DNA of 64,000 nt from Isoetes taiwanensis (GCA_021234155.1 JAJEKV010000056.1:2835330-2899329), one strand, 5' to 3'. Shown: positions 13,310-24,950, counted from the first letter of the stretch. Numbers and translations are program-made. Notes: generated from the sequence alone by a model not told the origin.

Positions 13310-14579
13310 ATACCATTCAAGACAGAGCAGATGCTGAAACGGGCAAGGCTGCATTACAGGGTGTGGGAAGGGGAGCTGCAATTTACAGATTCAGCATACG
13401 TCGCAGGTATCATGGAAGGCTGAGCTAAGGTGAAACAGTAACGGATGCAGCCAAATTGTTTACCCTAACCAGCAAGTGGTGGTTAGTATAAAGAAAGTTT
13501 TAATCTCTTTTTTCTAGGTGGCACAATGTAGAGCTCTTTCTTATCCTGTGGAAGCAAGTGTTTGGATAGTTTTTGAATACAAGCAGGAAGTCAATGAGGA
13601 TTCTTGTTCTGAATCCACTTAGCTGCTATTTATGTGGTCCAAGTTCCTAAAATACTACGTTTCTCTTTTATTGGCTCTGTGCATGCACAAAAGTAGCATC
13701 ATCTTGCCAGCATTGCCATGTCAAGATCAGTAGAGGTGACTAATTTCAAAAGTTTTGTCACCCCATATTGACACAACGGCTTGCAAAATCTAGCGCAGGC
13801 TAGTTTATTTTCTTGTCTCGAGCCTGAAGTTTGGGATAGCAAGGGCAGAGTTTAGTTGCTGATTTTAGTTGCCTACTTGCCATATGCCCAGGAGGAAAAA
13901 TGCCACCATCATTCTACTGTGTGAACCCTTTAGTAGAGAGTAGTTCTTGTCTAGTTCATGGAAATAAACTCTGTCTAATGAGTCACTTTTAAAATATTTG
14001 CACTTCAGATAACGATTATGTTTTGAACTTCTGATGCATTTTCCCGTAACTGAATGTGTTTCTTCCATACTCTTACAGCCCGGAGAGCACGGCGGGTTTT
14101 CTTGCAAGTTTTGGAACTATATCTTTTTGATTTATTTGGTGGCCAATTTGCGGTTGAGATTCGGCAAAAGTTTGAGTATATATTGCATTTAGTCGGGACA
14201 TGTAGATATATTTAAATGAGAGTCCCAGATTCCCTGTTGGGGAAGTCAGTGTTGTGGTTGCACCATCATGTATTTAGTGCACTGAACAGTTATCAGGAGT
14301 TGTACATTTGTATCCAGAAAGAGCACATGTATAAAAAAGCAGTACGTGCAAGTAATTTTTTACATCATCAATTCCAGAATGTACAACTTACTTGGAAACA
14401 TGATCGTAGTTAAGGGAGAGCATACCTTTGAGACTTGCCATGTATGGATCCACGAAAACTAATTATTCTAGGTGTTGACTGGCACTACTTGGTTACCTGC
14501 AGGGATCACCTTTGGTTGAGATCTTGAAATGTGATGTGGAATTGAAAAAACTAATACGACTTGCAATGCGGTAGAGAAA
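13310..14579. other. 3' flank of the kinesin gene
   Basis: The kinesin 3' untranslated region presumably begins here. No further exon with conserved content follows the stop at 13307-13309. No polyadenylation signal can be chosen with confidence. Confidence 0.35.
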
Positions 14580-14768
14580 ATTAGCATTCCACTTAGGGTA
14601 TTCAACCTTATTATGGTACTGTAAACCTTCGAATAATCTTCAAATGACCTCTTATGCAGCACATGTACTAGTCATCCTCTATTAGCATTCCACTTAGGGT
14701 ATTCAACCTTATTATGGTACTGTAAACCTTCGAATAATCTTCAAATGACCTCTTATGCAGCACATGTA
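14580..14768. repeat. Identical 88-bp direct repeat
   Basis: The segment 14580-14667 (ATTAGCATTCC...ACATGTA) is repeated without a mismatch at 14681-14768. The copies are separated by 13 bp. Identity over the full 88 bp points to a recent duplication or an assembly artefact. Confidence 0.9.
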
Positions 14769-14820
14769 GGACGCTGCCTTGTGGCGTGACGTTAAAATAT
14801 CTTCTTCTTCTTCTTCTTCT
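14769..14820 (+). repeat. (CTT)n microsatellite, possible retroelement 3' tail
   Basis: A run of about seven CTT units at 14801-14820 follows a short GC-richer stretch ending GTGGCGTGACGTTAAAATAT. Some plant non-LTR elements end in simple repeats of this kind, so this may be the truncated 3' tail of one, but no coding remnant lies upstream to confirm it. Confidence 0.4.
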
Positions 14821-14871
14821 ATTGCATTGCATTCGAAAATAAACTGTGAAGGTACATTTTGTGCTAGGTAA

Positions 14872-14946
14872 CCGGCCGGATTGAGGGGTTTCCGGGCGGT
14901 AAGCCGCCTGCCGGTTTACCGGCCGGAAACCCCGAAATCCGGCCGG
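14872..14946. repeat. GC-rich imperfect hairpin
   Basis: The outer arms CCGGCCGGATT (14872-14882) and AATCCGGCCGG (14936-14946) pair. The inner arms GGGGTTTCCGG (14885-14895) and CCGGAAACCCC (14923-14933) pair in register with them. The structure lies 8 bp outside the left terminal inverted repeat of the adjacent element. Confidence 0.75.
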
Positions 14947-14954
14947 CTACCAAG

Positions 14955-15708
14955 CGTAAACCGCAGTTCTGTGAAAATTCCGTTCTTGGTTGTTCTTGGT
15001 TCTGGCGAGTTTTCTTGCGATTTTGGGTTTTCTTTTTCCGATTTTGGCCCTTTAATCTCTACAATCGTTGAAGAAAGGGCAGAATCTGTTAGTTTCTGTT
15101 ATTCGTATTGAAGCTTCTTTGCTGCAAAAAGAAAAGGATCTGCAAGCTCAAGAAAAGGGGCCTGGCTCAAACAATAGATCTTCACACAAACAAGGGATTT
15201 GAGTCGAATATCAGAGCACTTGCTTGCAAAAGCGCCTCATCGGCTGCGCTGAAAGATAAGATCCGCCGCCCCTATTTGCTCCACCGGATCTGCAAGTTCG
15301 GGAACAAGGCCATATGTGTTGCTCGGCTCTGATAGCTCAAGAACAGGGGATCTTTGGCAAAACGCAGGGGATCTTCACACAACTGCAACAAATGCTCTGC
15401 CGCAAACAAGCTCTGGAACGCTGCTATGAGAACATCGGCTATTGTTAATCACTATTATATCCACCATTCTATCTGCTGCACAACTTCCAGACAGCGCTAT
15501 GGCGCTCGAACATTGGCTATGGCGCTCGAAGATCTGCTACGGCATCGGCTATGGCGCTGGAACATCTGCTATGGCGCTCTGCTATGGCATCGACTATGGC
15601 AGTGTAAGCGGCAGTGTAAGCGGCGCCGCCAAGAACGTATAAAACCCTGATTACCTAAAGTAAAGAAACAGGAATATTCCAGGAATTTTCACAGAACTGC
15701 GGTTTACG
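14955..15708. mobile_element. 754-bp element with 27-bp terminal inverted repeats, family unknown
   Basis: Positions 14955-14981 (starting CGTAAACCGCAGTTCTGTG) and 15682-15708 are perfect inverted repeats of 27 bp. The interior has no conserved coding content. At 15495-15625 it holds a degenerate tandem array of GCTATGGC(G/A)(C/T)T words and two AGTGTAAGCGG units. An in-frame translation across 15354-15650 exists but matches nothing I know. No clear target-site duplication is visible, so the superfamily is undetermined. Confidence 0.5.
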
Positions 15709-15712
15709 TATA

Positions 15713-15776
15713 CAAGAACGACCTGCTGCTGCAAATTCCGGGACATCCCGGAATTTGCAGCAGCAGGTCGTTCTTG
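15713..15776. repeat. Near-perfect 64-bp palindrome
   Basis: A 31-bp left arm (15713-15743, starting CAAGAACGACCTGCTGCTGC) is followed after only 2 bp by its exact reverse complement (15746-15776). The loop is too short for a normal hairpin RNA, so this is more like the junction of two head-to-head copies or a cruciform-prone site. It begins 4 bp outside the right terminal repeat of the 14955-15708 element. Confidence 0.9.
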
Positions 15777-16081
15777 CAACGTGAAAAAAGGGAGACAATC
15801 GATTCAGCTGAGTAAAATCAGTAGAATGTAGGGTGAAAGCACCGGAATGTCAGATAAAATCGATGGAATGCAGAGTGAAATCTATGGAATGTTGGTTTGA
15901 ATCAAGAATCCCCTGTTCCCTGTTCCGTCCGTGACCTTAAAACAGGCAAACATTCTTGGAAAGAAAATATGACACGTGGCGTGTCGTGATTTGCGGATAA
16001 AGCTGAATCGTTGTCTCCCTGTTTTTACGTACAAATATTGTTGGTATGTAAGAGATGTATATCTTTGCAACAACGTACTAG

Positions 16082-16236
16082 GTAATTGCCAGGAGGGGCA
16101 TTCCGTGCTGTAAAGGACTCCGGCGCCCCCGCCAAACGAGGCGGTGCATGAGCGGCGGAGCTGTGAGTGCACCGCCGAGTTTGGCGGCGCCCGTCGGTGC
16201 CCTTTACAGCCAGAATGCCCGACTCATGGCAATTAC
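16082..16236. repeat. 155-bp GC-rich foldback (MITE-like hairpin)
   Basis: The left arm 16082-16148 (starting GTAATTGCCAGGAG) pairs over about 67 bp, with few mismatches and small bulges, with the right arm 16168-16236 (ending GGCAATTAC). The loop is about 19 bp. The arms contain GCCGCC and CTGTAAAGG blocks and are much richer in GC than the surroundings. It could be a miniature foldback element; processing as a small-RNA precursor is possible but unsupported. Confidence 0.7.
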
Positions 16237-16314
16237 TGGACGTAATGACTAGTACCTTTAAATTTCCAATCGTCTGCTTTGATCCGACAGATCCTTTGCA
16301 TGAATGGAAGCTGG

Positions 16315-16502
16315 CCAGATGAAATTTCGTTGTCGAATCTTCAAAAAAATTGTTGGTTTATGTGATCTTCCAAGATCAAGAAGTGGCTATAGTGAAGAAC
16401 GTGAATTTTTGAAGAACCGTTTTTGAAGAACCGCTCAACTGTCCAGATGAAATTTCTTTGTTAAATCTTCCAAGCTCAAGAAGCGGCCGCAGTGAAGAAC
16501 CG
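16315..16502. repeat. Degenerate direct duplication
   Basis: The segment at 16315-16405 (CCAGATGAAATTTCGTTGTC..., then CCAAGATCAAGAAGTGG...GTGAAGAAC) recurs in shortened form at 16443-16502 (CCAGATGAAATTTCTTTG..., CCAAGCTCAAGAAGCGG...GTGAAGAACC). A GAAGAACCG-type motif also repeats between the copies. Confidence 0.6.
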
Positions 16503-16911
16503 ACCAGAGATGCGAACTGGTTATAACTGAAGCCTTCAATAGTTGTGCTTGGCCTGCCCTATTTTAAACCTATTCAAACCTATTTTTGCCCTGTTTTAAA
16601 CCTACTCAAATAAAAAATCACGATGCTAAGTAGCATGTCCATCTGCGCCTCAGTGCCTCAGCTCCGATAAACAAGCTCATCTGCAAAGAAAAAAAAAATT
16701 CTACAAGCTTCTCTGCCACAGAAAAGCTCTGCGAGCAATCTCCGGCAATCTCCTCCGCAAAAAAGGCTCTGTAGGAGTGACAAGCGGCACCGCTCCACAG
16801 AACTCGGACAAAATTACATCATATAATTTCAACATAATAATGGCGTAATTTAAACGTACTGGTCATTACTGGTACGTAAGAGACATGTATAACTTTGTAA
16901 GCTGCGAAAAA

Positions 16912-17030
16912 TTAAGAATAGAATAGAATAGAATAGATTTTTTCGCATCCACGGAGACCGATTGGCCTATGGGACCCAAACAAAAAGAGAGCAGCAAGCG
17001 TATTACTGACAGGATTAAACAAGGTGCTGC
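16912..17030 (-). mobile_element. LINE-A 3' terminus with (TATTC)n tail
   Basis: On the minus strand this reads through the LINE-A 3' signature (GGGTCCCATAGGCCAATCGG, then TCTCCGTGGA), then an A-rich stretch, and ends in about four TATTC units (16915-16936 on the plus strand). The same signature occurs at 34.13 kb, 49.00 kb and 49.89 kb. Only the untranslated end is present here, so this copy is strongly 5'-truncated. Confidence 0.65.
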
Positions 17031-19239
17031 ACACAGAGGGTTGCCCTCCATGGCCAGAGGGTGAAGTGGCTTAAATCATAGTTCAAAGTCATGTTTTGAC
17101 AATCAATTCAAATTGCTACTTCTAGACAATAGAATACTTGATACCATGACTTTACGGAAATTGGCTTGAAGAAATCTTTGGTGCTCGGCATGGAACAAGT
17201 ATTGCAAAAGCATAAGGACAAGTCTAATAGAGCAGATAATGGAAATACATGTTTTGTCAGCATACACATGAGAGAACTCCTTGAAGATTTCTTGTCGGTC
17301 CATTTAACATAGCATTAGGCTTGCTACCATGTAAATTGAGACATGCCATTATGGATATCACTTGGTTTCATATTTGTTCCTTTGGTTTGCTATTAGGACT
17401 ATATTGATTTGACATTGTAGCCAACATTTTACTTTCACCAAGTTATTAGTGACATGTCGCATCAAGTTTTAGCTTCTCTAACTATATGATTTTTATTGAG
17501 TCTTGTATGCATTTAAGAAATAAGGTTTGCTTCCTATGACGAATATATCGCGGCTTCCTGTCATGGATATTACAATAAGACACAACATGCATAAATTTAA
17601 TACTCATATAACATTCACAGACCGTAAATTAGTATTTTGCGTATTTTAGCTGCCAGCTGGGTCAGGTACATAAACTGTTTCGTTTCAGCTAAGCAAACTT
17701 AATTTTTTTACTTGTGTTTGAAGCTGGTATGCTTTAGGATGCTGGTGAGATGATGACACCAACACCCTTATTGTCGTGTAGTGTTATCCCTTATTGTCAT
17801 GTAGTGTTATGTTTTTAGAGTGTTGGGTGCGATGATAGCGCCAACACCTATGTTCTGTTGAGTTGTTTTTGTTCTGGACAGATTACATGCTTCAAATCTT
17901 TCTTTTGAACAGTGTTGTTCTTTGCTTTCCTTTGTGCAGATTTAATGAATTCCACTTGGATGCAACGCAAAACTTTTTTACTTTCTTGCTACTTTTCTAG
18001 TTTTTTGCTCAAGTTCAACTCATGAGGACTATATTTTCTCATGTTTCATTAGATATAAAAATCTAGACGTGCAATTCTTAGCAAATCTTCGGGCCATTGT
18101 TTTCTTATGCTTTTCTATTAAAATTCTCGCTCTAAACATAAGATATCCGACTAGCGCCCGTAAAAAAAATCTTGATGGGACCTAAATGTTTTGCCCAATA
18201 CTAATAATAGAAGCTTGTAATGCAAAACCAGTTTTTAAGTCTGATATAAATATGTTAAAATAGTGAAGAAAGGCAATAAGAAGTCGCTAAGTGACCAGGC
18301 TTAGTTTCTTAAAATCCTTTAAAATCTCGAATCTGCATGATACGAAATGTGCATGGCTATTATCAAGGAGACACCACATCTATACAATGTCCTAACAACG
18401 GAATAACAAACCCTTGCTGATTAGTAAAATTTATGGCTTGGTGCTTCATGCATGCATCATGCTTTATATGATCGTATTAGTTCAATGTTGAAAAATTGAT
18501 AATACTATTTCGAATTGAAAGCCGTCATTCATGGGATCTTTATGACAATGTAGATGCACTTAGGTGCAAGTGCGTGATAGTTGGACGAGCTAATTGTGCC
18601 TACCAAAATATCTCATTGATTTCCAATGTAGCTGCAACATGAAAGCCAAACCGAACAGCTTCTTAGACAAAATGAAGCTCAATTGTTAAAAAAAAAGAAA
18701 GAGAAAAACACTGCAGAGTTTACCTTTGGTTGCCTGCCACATTGGAGAAGAGCTAATGACCGACTTGGTCCAAAGAGACCACAAGTCCCACAAGATTCTA
18801 AGAAAGTGTTACCAACAGAAGCTCCATCAAAAAATGAAAGGATTTTGCCATGATTATTGCAAAATGGCGTTGCTCTACTGCAGTCATGTCCAAATGACAG
18901 CTTATTAATTGACAAGGATGTCAGAAACTAAACTAGGAAAAAAATAGCCAAATTTATCATGCAGATGCTAAGAGATCTTTCTTACATGATATGGTAACTT
19001 CAGTTTGCTTGCATCTCCAATCTTTTTTTATAGTCCTCAAACAACCTTGCTTCCTCATCTTTAAGCGCCTTTACGAATTCAAGTTCTTCCTGATATTGTT
19101 TCCTTTTGAACTCCTTCCTTTTTTGATGATGCATTTGCGAATAAGTCGGAGAAGAGAAATGTTCGCGGCGGCCTTGGCTGCCGCGATAAATTTCTTGTAA
19201 TATGTAAAAAGTACTATATGGGGCATTCAATTGTACTAT
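17031..19239. other. Intergenic DNA, no recognised gene
   Basis: The only frame with composition suggestive of protein is on the minus strand at 19000-19140, a charged, helix-prone stretch (KRKEFKRKQYQEELEF...). It has no recognisable family and no supported gene model. The remainder is AT-rich with broken frames. Confidence 0.4.
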
Positions 19240-19753
19240 GTGACTGAACTAGAAGCAGACTTGAATGCATTTTAGCAAGATATAAGAGGATGCCGCATAA
19301 TTCTGGATTTTGGACCTCCCCAAGGATTTTTAGTGTCTTTGAGGTCTTGTTTACATGAAAATAAGTATAGAGGATGCAAAATATCAAGAGATATAGATGG
19401 AGTAAATTTAGAGATGGTGATTGCACGTCAAAAAAAGTTTGCTAAAGCAATTTGTGAATTTGAAGATACATCTATTTTGCAATATTTTAGTGCTCTTTTG
19501 CCATTAAACTTTCTAAGAAATTCTATTAAAGCACGCACATTTGGTGAGAGTAAGTCAACATCTAGTTTAGTATACTTTGATCTTATTTTTTAGTTACTGT
19601 GTGTATTTTTATTCAAGCCTTTAAGGTTGATGAATCCAGGCAAATTTCCAGCATTTGGAACTGCGGTTTCTAGTTTTATTTTGTGAAATCCAGTACATAT
19701 GAATATAAGATGGCAAATTTTCTAGTTACATCTAAAATATTTTTCGAACCCTG
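19240..19753 (+). mobile_element. hAT transposon relic: transposase fragment and 3' terminus
   Basis: The translation at about 19345-19560 (NKYRGCKISRDIDGVNLEM..., then FAKAICEF, DTSIL, LNFLRNSI) aligns residue by residue with the C-terminal half of the better-preserved hAT transposase at 52.1-53.6 kb, so it is a piece of a related element. Downstream, 19731-19753 ends in TTTTTCGAACCCTG. Read inward this is CAGGGTTCGAAAAATATT, resembling the terminal repeat CAGTGCTCGAAAAA of the 51.6-kb element. The 5' part, the zinc finger and the dimerisation domain are missing. Confidence 0.65.
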
Positions 19754-19964
19754 ACCAGGGATTAAAAAAGCGGGGATTAGGCTCGAGGATTATCGGTTGG
19801 AGTTCTTATTTTCCGGTTGACGCTTTTACATGCGGGGAAAAAAATAGTAGCAAAACGCTTTTACATGCCAGGAAAAAAATAGTAGCAAAAGCAGAGTTTA
19901 TATATAAAATCCGGTATATTTGAACTTTAGCATATAGGAAATCCGGCATACACTAACATACACA

Positions 19965-20006
19965 GGCAAATTTTCTGGTTATAGCTCAAATATTTTTGGA
20001 ACCCTG
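19965..20006 (+). mobile_element. Second hAT 3' terminus, direct repeat of the first
   Basis: The segment GGCAAATTTTCTGG...AAATATTTTTGGAACCCTG repeats the end of the preceding hAT relic (about 19711-19753) with a few substitutions and in the same orientation. It marks either a second insertion or an internally rearranged copy. No transposase sequence lies between the two ends. Confidence 0.5.
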
Positions 20007-20216
20007 CCTCACACACAGTATTTATTTGGTTGAAAGACTTTAGCTTGAAATTATTTCCTGCGTGCTTTATCAATAAAGAATTAATCAGATTGCCTTTGGC
20101 CCGTAATGGCAAATTAATTTCTGCCAGAGATGCGAACCTGTGCGGTGATAGGCTGATGGATCCATCACTTGATCACCGATGCCACAGTCTTTAACAGTCA
20201 ATTTACGATTTTTGTG

Positions 20217-21441
20217 CTATACTGCTGCTAACTCTCTGTTGTTCCCTTGCTGAAGCTTGACTAGACGATAATAGGCACCATCGGTGTTTTCAACAAGGTC
20301 CTCATGAGCACCCTGTTCAATAATTTTACCATCTTGAATCACTGCAATCTTGTCTGCATTTTTTATGGTGGAAAGGCGATGTGCTACCACTATGGTCGTC
20401 CTTCCTTTCATTAGCCTGTCAAGAGCGTCCTGCACAATGCGTTCAGATTCTGCATCCAAGGCACTAGTTGCTTCATCCAAAAGAAGAATTGTTGGATTCT
20501 TGAGAACTGCACGAGCAATTGCCACTCTCTGCTTTTGGCCACCTGAGAGCTGGGCACCTCTCTCGCCAACTTCTATTTTATATCCTGCAGGCAATGAGCT
20601 CACAAAGTTATGAGCATTGGCTGCTTTTGATGCCTCAATCACTTCACTTTCTGATGCATTTTCTTTACCATAAAGAATATTCTCATATATACTAGTCGCA
20701 AATAAAGCAGGCTCCTGCTGGACAAGACCTACATGACGACGAAATGATTTCAGATTTAGCATTCTGATGTCTTTTCCATCCACAAGTATCCTCTCATTTA
20801 CAGGATCATAAAACCTCTCCACTAAGCTCATTACAGAGCTCTTTCCTGATCCACTAGCCCCAACTATAGCAAGAGACTGTCCTGAATGTACTTTCAGATT
20901 TAAATTCTTGAATACGAGTACATCTGGCCTGGTTGGGTAGTAAAAAACTACTTTTTGAAATTCAAGTTCTCCTTTTATTTGATATCCCTGCTCACCCTCA
21001 GTGTTATCTGGCCCAATCTTGGTTTTTCGGTCAAGAATCTTAAAAACAGATTTCATGGCATTGTTGCTTCTTATAATATCTGGAGTCATAGAAATTGTCT
21101 CTACCACTGCAAAGGATGTCATAACAAGGACGAAAAATGCCTTCACTACATCTCCAAAGTTTGTCACCCCATCTTTTACTAACTTGGCCCCATACCACAG
21201 CGTCAAGCCATAAGAAAAATATAGGAGAAGTTGAGACATGCCATATCCTAAGCCTGCTAACTGTCCTCTGATGAAGTTACTTTGCTTTGGCCCATCAAGT
21301 TCAGTAGAGAACAAATTTACCAATTTTATCTTGGCATTGAAAGCTGCTACGACACGGATATTGCTAATAGCTTCCTGCTAGCGTGGTTGCTTTGTTATGT
21401 GCCTTGGCTATGTCCCCAGCAAAACCCTTCACAAACAATTG
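20217..21441 (-). CDS. ABCB C-terminal exon: end of TMD2 plus intact NBD2 (part of the pseudogene)
   Basis: This last exon follows an intron whose minus-strand boundaries are CAG|GTAAAA (exon end at 21554) and TTTGCAG|CAATTG (exon start at 21441). From about 21323 to the stop at 20217 there is one open frame of 368 codons with a complete nucleotide-binding domain: Walker [11 protein letters not shown]-loop VQQEPALF, signature LSGGQKQR, Walker [13 protein letters not shown] and switch AHRLST. Just upstream, at about 21375, the expected LAGEAISN reads as LAGSY-stop, consistent with a 2-nt deletion, so this well-preserved part is cut off from the preceding exons. A sequencing error there would be the alternative. 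Confidence 0.85.
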
Positions 21442-24400
21442 CTGCAAACCATAAACTATTACTAGAGGCAGACCTAATTTTGTTCTTGAACTCAAAAAAT
21501 ATATAGATTCAGTATGTTATTTATAGGGAATGTAGACAGTAAAAGTATTTTACCTGGACCATGGCAGCAGCAACTAATAAGGGTATAGTTGTAATTATTA
21601 CAAAAGCAACCCTCCACTGCACAATGAACGCAATAATAAAAGCTGAGAACAACAGTGTTGTGTTCTGTATAAGTATTGCAACACGGTCTCCCATAGCAGC
21701 TCTCACATATGTTGCTCCAGAGGCTAAGTGTGCTGTGATTTGCCCACTGTTATTCTCATCTTGATCAAACCAACTAACCTCATTTCTTAATATAGCTGCA
21801 ACAGAGACATGTTTAAGCATGCATGCCTTATATCTATCTATTATATTCAAAATTTTATCAGATTCATTCCATTACCTGCAAGCATTTTTTCGCGCATATG
21901 CATGGATTTTCGCCAGCAATGGCAAAAAAGTAGTGATCCACAAAATAGGCCACGAGAGTTCCAGCTCCTATACAGATGAATATAATGGAGTTTTTGGCAA
22001 GTTCTTTTTTCATATGATTGAAGTCCGTGTCATAAAACACCTTGATATTTGAGGCAAGGAAATATGCAAAACTCGGATTGACAACACCAGCAAACATGGC
22101 TCCGATTGTTCCCACAGTGAAGAAGGGCCACTCTGGTGCATTTAGCCTTAATAATCTCCAGAAGTATGCATTTGACACCTTTTTATCTTCTTGGATTTCA
22201 GTAACATCTCCAACTTCTATAAGATCTGAAGCCGTACTGGATTGACGACTCAAGAAACACTTGATCCTACTGAACCTTGCACTCTCAACCATAGTATCTA
22301 CACTTGGGCATTTATCAAAGGAGTCTTTTTTTAACACCCTGCACATAGTCAAACATAACCAAAAAATAAGGAATTGAGCAGGAGAAAATGTAAACCCGCC
22401 CATCACAAATGAGATGAAAGAAACCTGGGTTCTTGTGTTCCATATGCTTCTTGGTCTTTTGCCATTGCTTGTAGCCTAACAAGAGTAGCATAAGTCTCAT
22501 GTTGGCCTTTGGCAATGAGGTCCTCATGTGTACCTAACTCAACAATATTCCCTTGCTGTACAACAGCAATAAGATCTGCATTCCGAATGGTAGATAGGCG
22601 GTCTTGCCAACAATGACCTTTGTCCGCCCTATCATGAGGTGATCCAGTGCTTCTTGGACGACATGTTCTGATTCTGCATCCAAAGCACTTGTGGCTTCAT
22701 CAAGAAGAAGAATAGAAGGATCTTTCAGCATGGCCCTTGCTATTGCAACCCTCTGCTTTTGTCCCCCAGAAAGTTGCCGCCCCACTCACCAACCTATATC
22801 CGGCGGGGACTATGAGCATTTTACCATAAAAATGGAGAGAAGAACCGATGATAACAGGACTTTGAAACATATTGATACTATGTGTCTAAAGCAATATAGA
22901 AAGATATTGAGCATAAAATGGAACCTAAATAATGAAACCTGAGTTTTGTACCCATCCGAAGCTGGCTAATAAAGCTATGTGCATTTGCGATATTGCAGCC
23001 TTTTCAATGTCCTCAATAGTTGCATCACCTTTGCCGTAAAGTATGTTACGTTCAAATGTTGTTGCGAACAAAGCTGGTTCCCGATTAACTGCACCCATAC
23101 GTGTTACGAGCCAATCTAACGCAAGGTCCTAATATCATGGTTGTCAAGTAGCACCTTCCCTATATCAAAACATCAATGTATAAGACCCTTTCTTTGGATA
23201 TATAGACATCAACATAAAGGATTTCATTTGCACACAAGTCGGATCATAGAACCTCTCAATGAGTGAGATAATTGTGCTCTTTCGAAACCACTACCTCCTA
23301 CCATTTGCCACCATTTTTTCCTCTTTGGTATTTGAAGACAAAGGTTCTCAAATATGGCCACATCGGTCGTGAAGGATAACGAAAAGAGACATTGCGAGAA
23401 TTCAATGTTTCCTTGTACAACAGTTAACACCTTGCCCTTCAATCTATCAACGTTTATTGTAGGCTTATGGTTAATCACCGCATGAGTTGATAAGTAGCTA
23501 CCCTTGCTTTTGAAAATGCCGCAATGCTCGGAGTAGCTTGACCCAAAGATCTTCACAACAATTACCACTAATAATTAAACATGCAAACTTCCATATCATT
23601 CTTGACCATATCATTCTTGATGATCTTATTACTTTTGTGGTTAGAGAGCTTAACATACATGCCAAAGAACTATGGCCGAACATTGACGTAAGAACTTTGC
23701 CACCATTGGCATGTCGTCCCGGGCGCCTCCATACCACATCAAAAGTGCCCAAAGAATGAAGAAAATTCCATATGTAAATCCTATACCCAAACCTTTGGCA
23801 ATCCCAGCTTTATAACCCAATTGAAGTGTGGACTTCAATGCTTGCGCATAGCTGCTAATTGTTTTGTCTCCCCGCAAAAGAATAGACAATGCATTGCTTG
23901 TGAAATAGCCTCGTGCGCCAAAGTGTTATTGAAATCGTACATGATAAAAGCAAACCTAAGTCTTGCAATTAAATTTCTTAGACTTAAAACACATTGCCAT
24001 TGATTTATTTTTCAAAACCAACTTCGTAAAAGGAGGTAAAAATTTGATGGGCATGTACCGTTTTACGCTATACTTCCTGCAGGTTGCATATCTTTGCCTC
24101 TTGGAAGTAACACCGGTGAGTGCATAGGCATACGGACCACCGTAAATCGCAATTACGGGAAGGATGCCAAGTGTTACAACACCTAATCGCCATAACGTTA
24201 TGAACCCAAGTATGAACCCTCCAACAAATGTCGACATGAAATGTAAGAATAGACCCATCTGTCACAACCCCTAAAGTCACCGTGATCATGAACATATTTT
24301 GCTTAAGCATCGAAAAATCATGCCTTGAGATCGAGCAATGGGGCGACGGTAACCTTCTCGCTAATAGCCTCTTGTATAATTAACATGTCGCTAGATATTC

Positions 24401-24950
24401 TTCCGACCACATCACTGTCCCCTTGCCTCGTATCGAAAAATCCAACATCTTGGTTGAGCATTGCCTCGTGTATCTAATTCTTAGTCTCGTTGTTTGCCTT
24501 TCACCGTTTGCATCCAACAGGATACCTCTGCTCAAATCCCACAAATAAAAACATTAATGAATGAAATGGTTGCCAAATCTGACTGATCCAGGTCCTTAGC
24601 ATTACAAAATCAACTTAGTTACGCACTTTCTCCGATGCCACCAAGGCGGCAAGGCCCGGATAGACGAGAAAAATAGCTTTTGCGCGGAAGCAAGATGAGT
24701 TGTATTCAATTGAAAAGCGATTAACTTAAATTTATCCATGCATTTGGTGGCACACAGGATACTTGGCTATACATTTCATGGGAATCGTTCATCAAGCTAC
24801 CTAAGCCGTTAATCAAACTTCCAAAGACGAAAAAAGGGGCATTATCAATCCATGCGCTATGGCTCCCAGGGTCCCAACGAACATGAGAATCTAATCTTTG
24901 ATGTCTGCATATGCAAAAAACTTTGAAGAACCCATTGCAAATATTTCTGA
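20217..24950 (-). pseudogene. ABCB (MDR/P-glycoprotein-type) transporter, decayed full-length copy
   Basis: A full-size ABC exporter of the plant ABCB family (two TMD-NBD halves in the plasma membrane; known members move auxin and other organic molecules). In translation order on the minus strand: first-TMD pieces at 24.95-24.75 kb (PFFVFGSLINGLG), 24.48-24.32 kb (NQDVGFFDT, then ISSD, then EAISEKV), 24.26-24.10 kb (FLHFMSTFVGGF) and 23.89-23.70 kb (GLGIGFTYGIFF). A first NBD follows at 23.45-22.45 kb, and a second TMD and NBD at 22.35-20.22 kb. The first NBD has lost its Walker A lysine region (VGGSGFE instead of GSGSGKS), is frameshifted just before LSGGQ, and is frameshifted again at the switch histidine. 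Frameshifts also occur at about 21.90 and 21.37 kb. The gene cannot give a complete transporter as read. Confidence 0.85.

Noticed and set aside
20217-24950. Functional ABCB transporter gene
   Set aside because: At least four frameshifts, loss of the NBD1 Walker A and a fragmented TMD1; only the NBD2 exon is intact.
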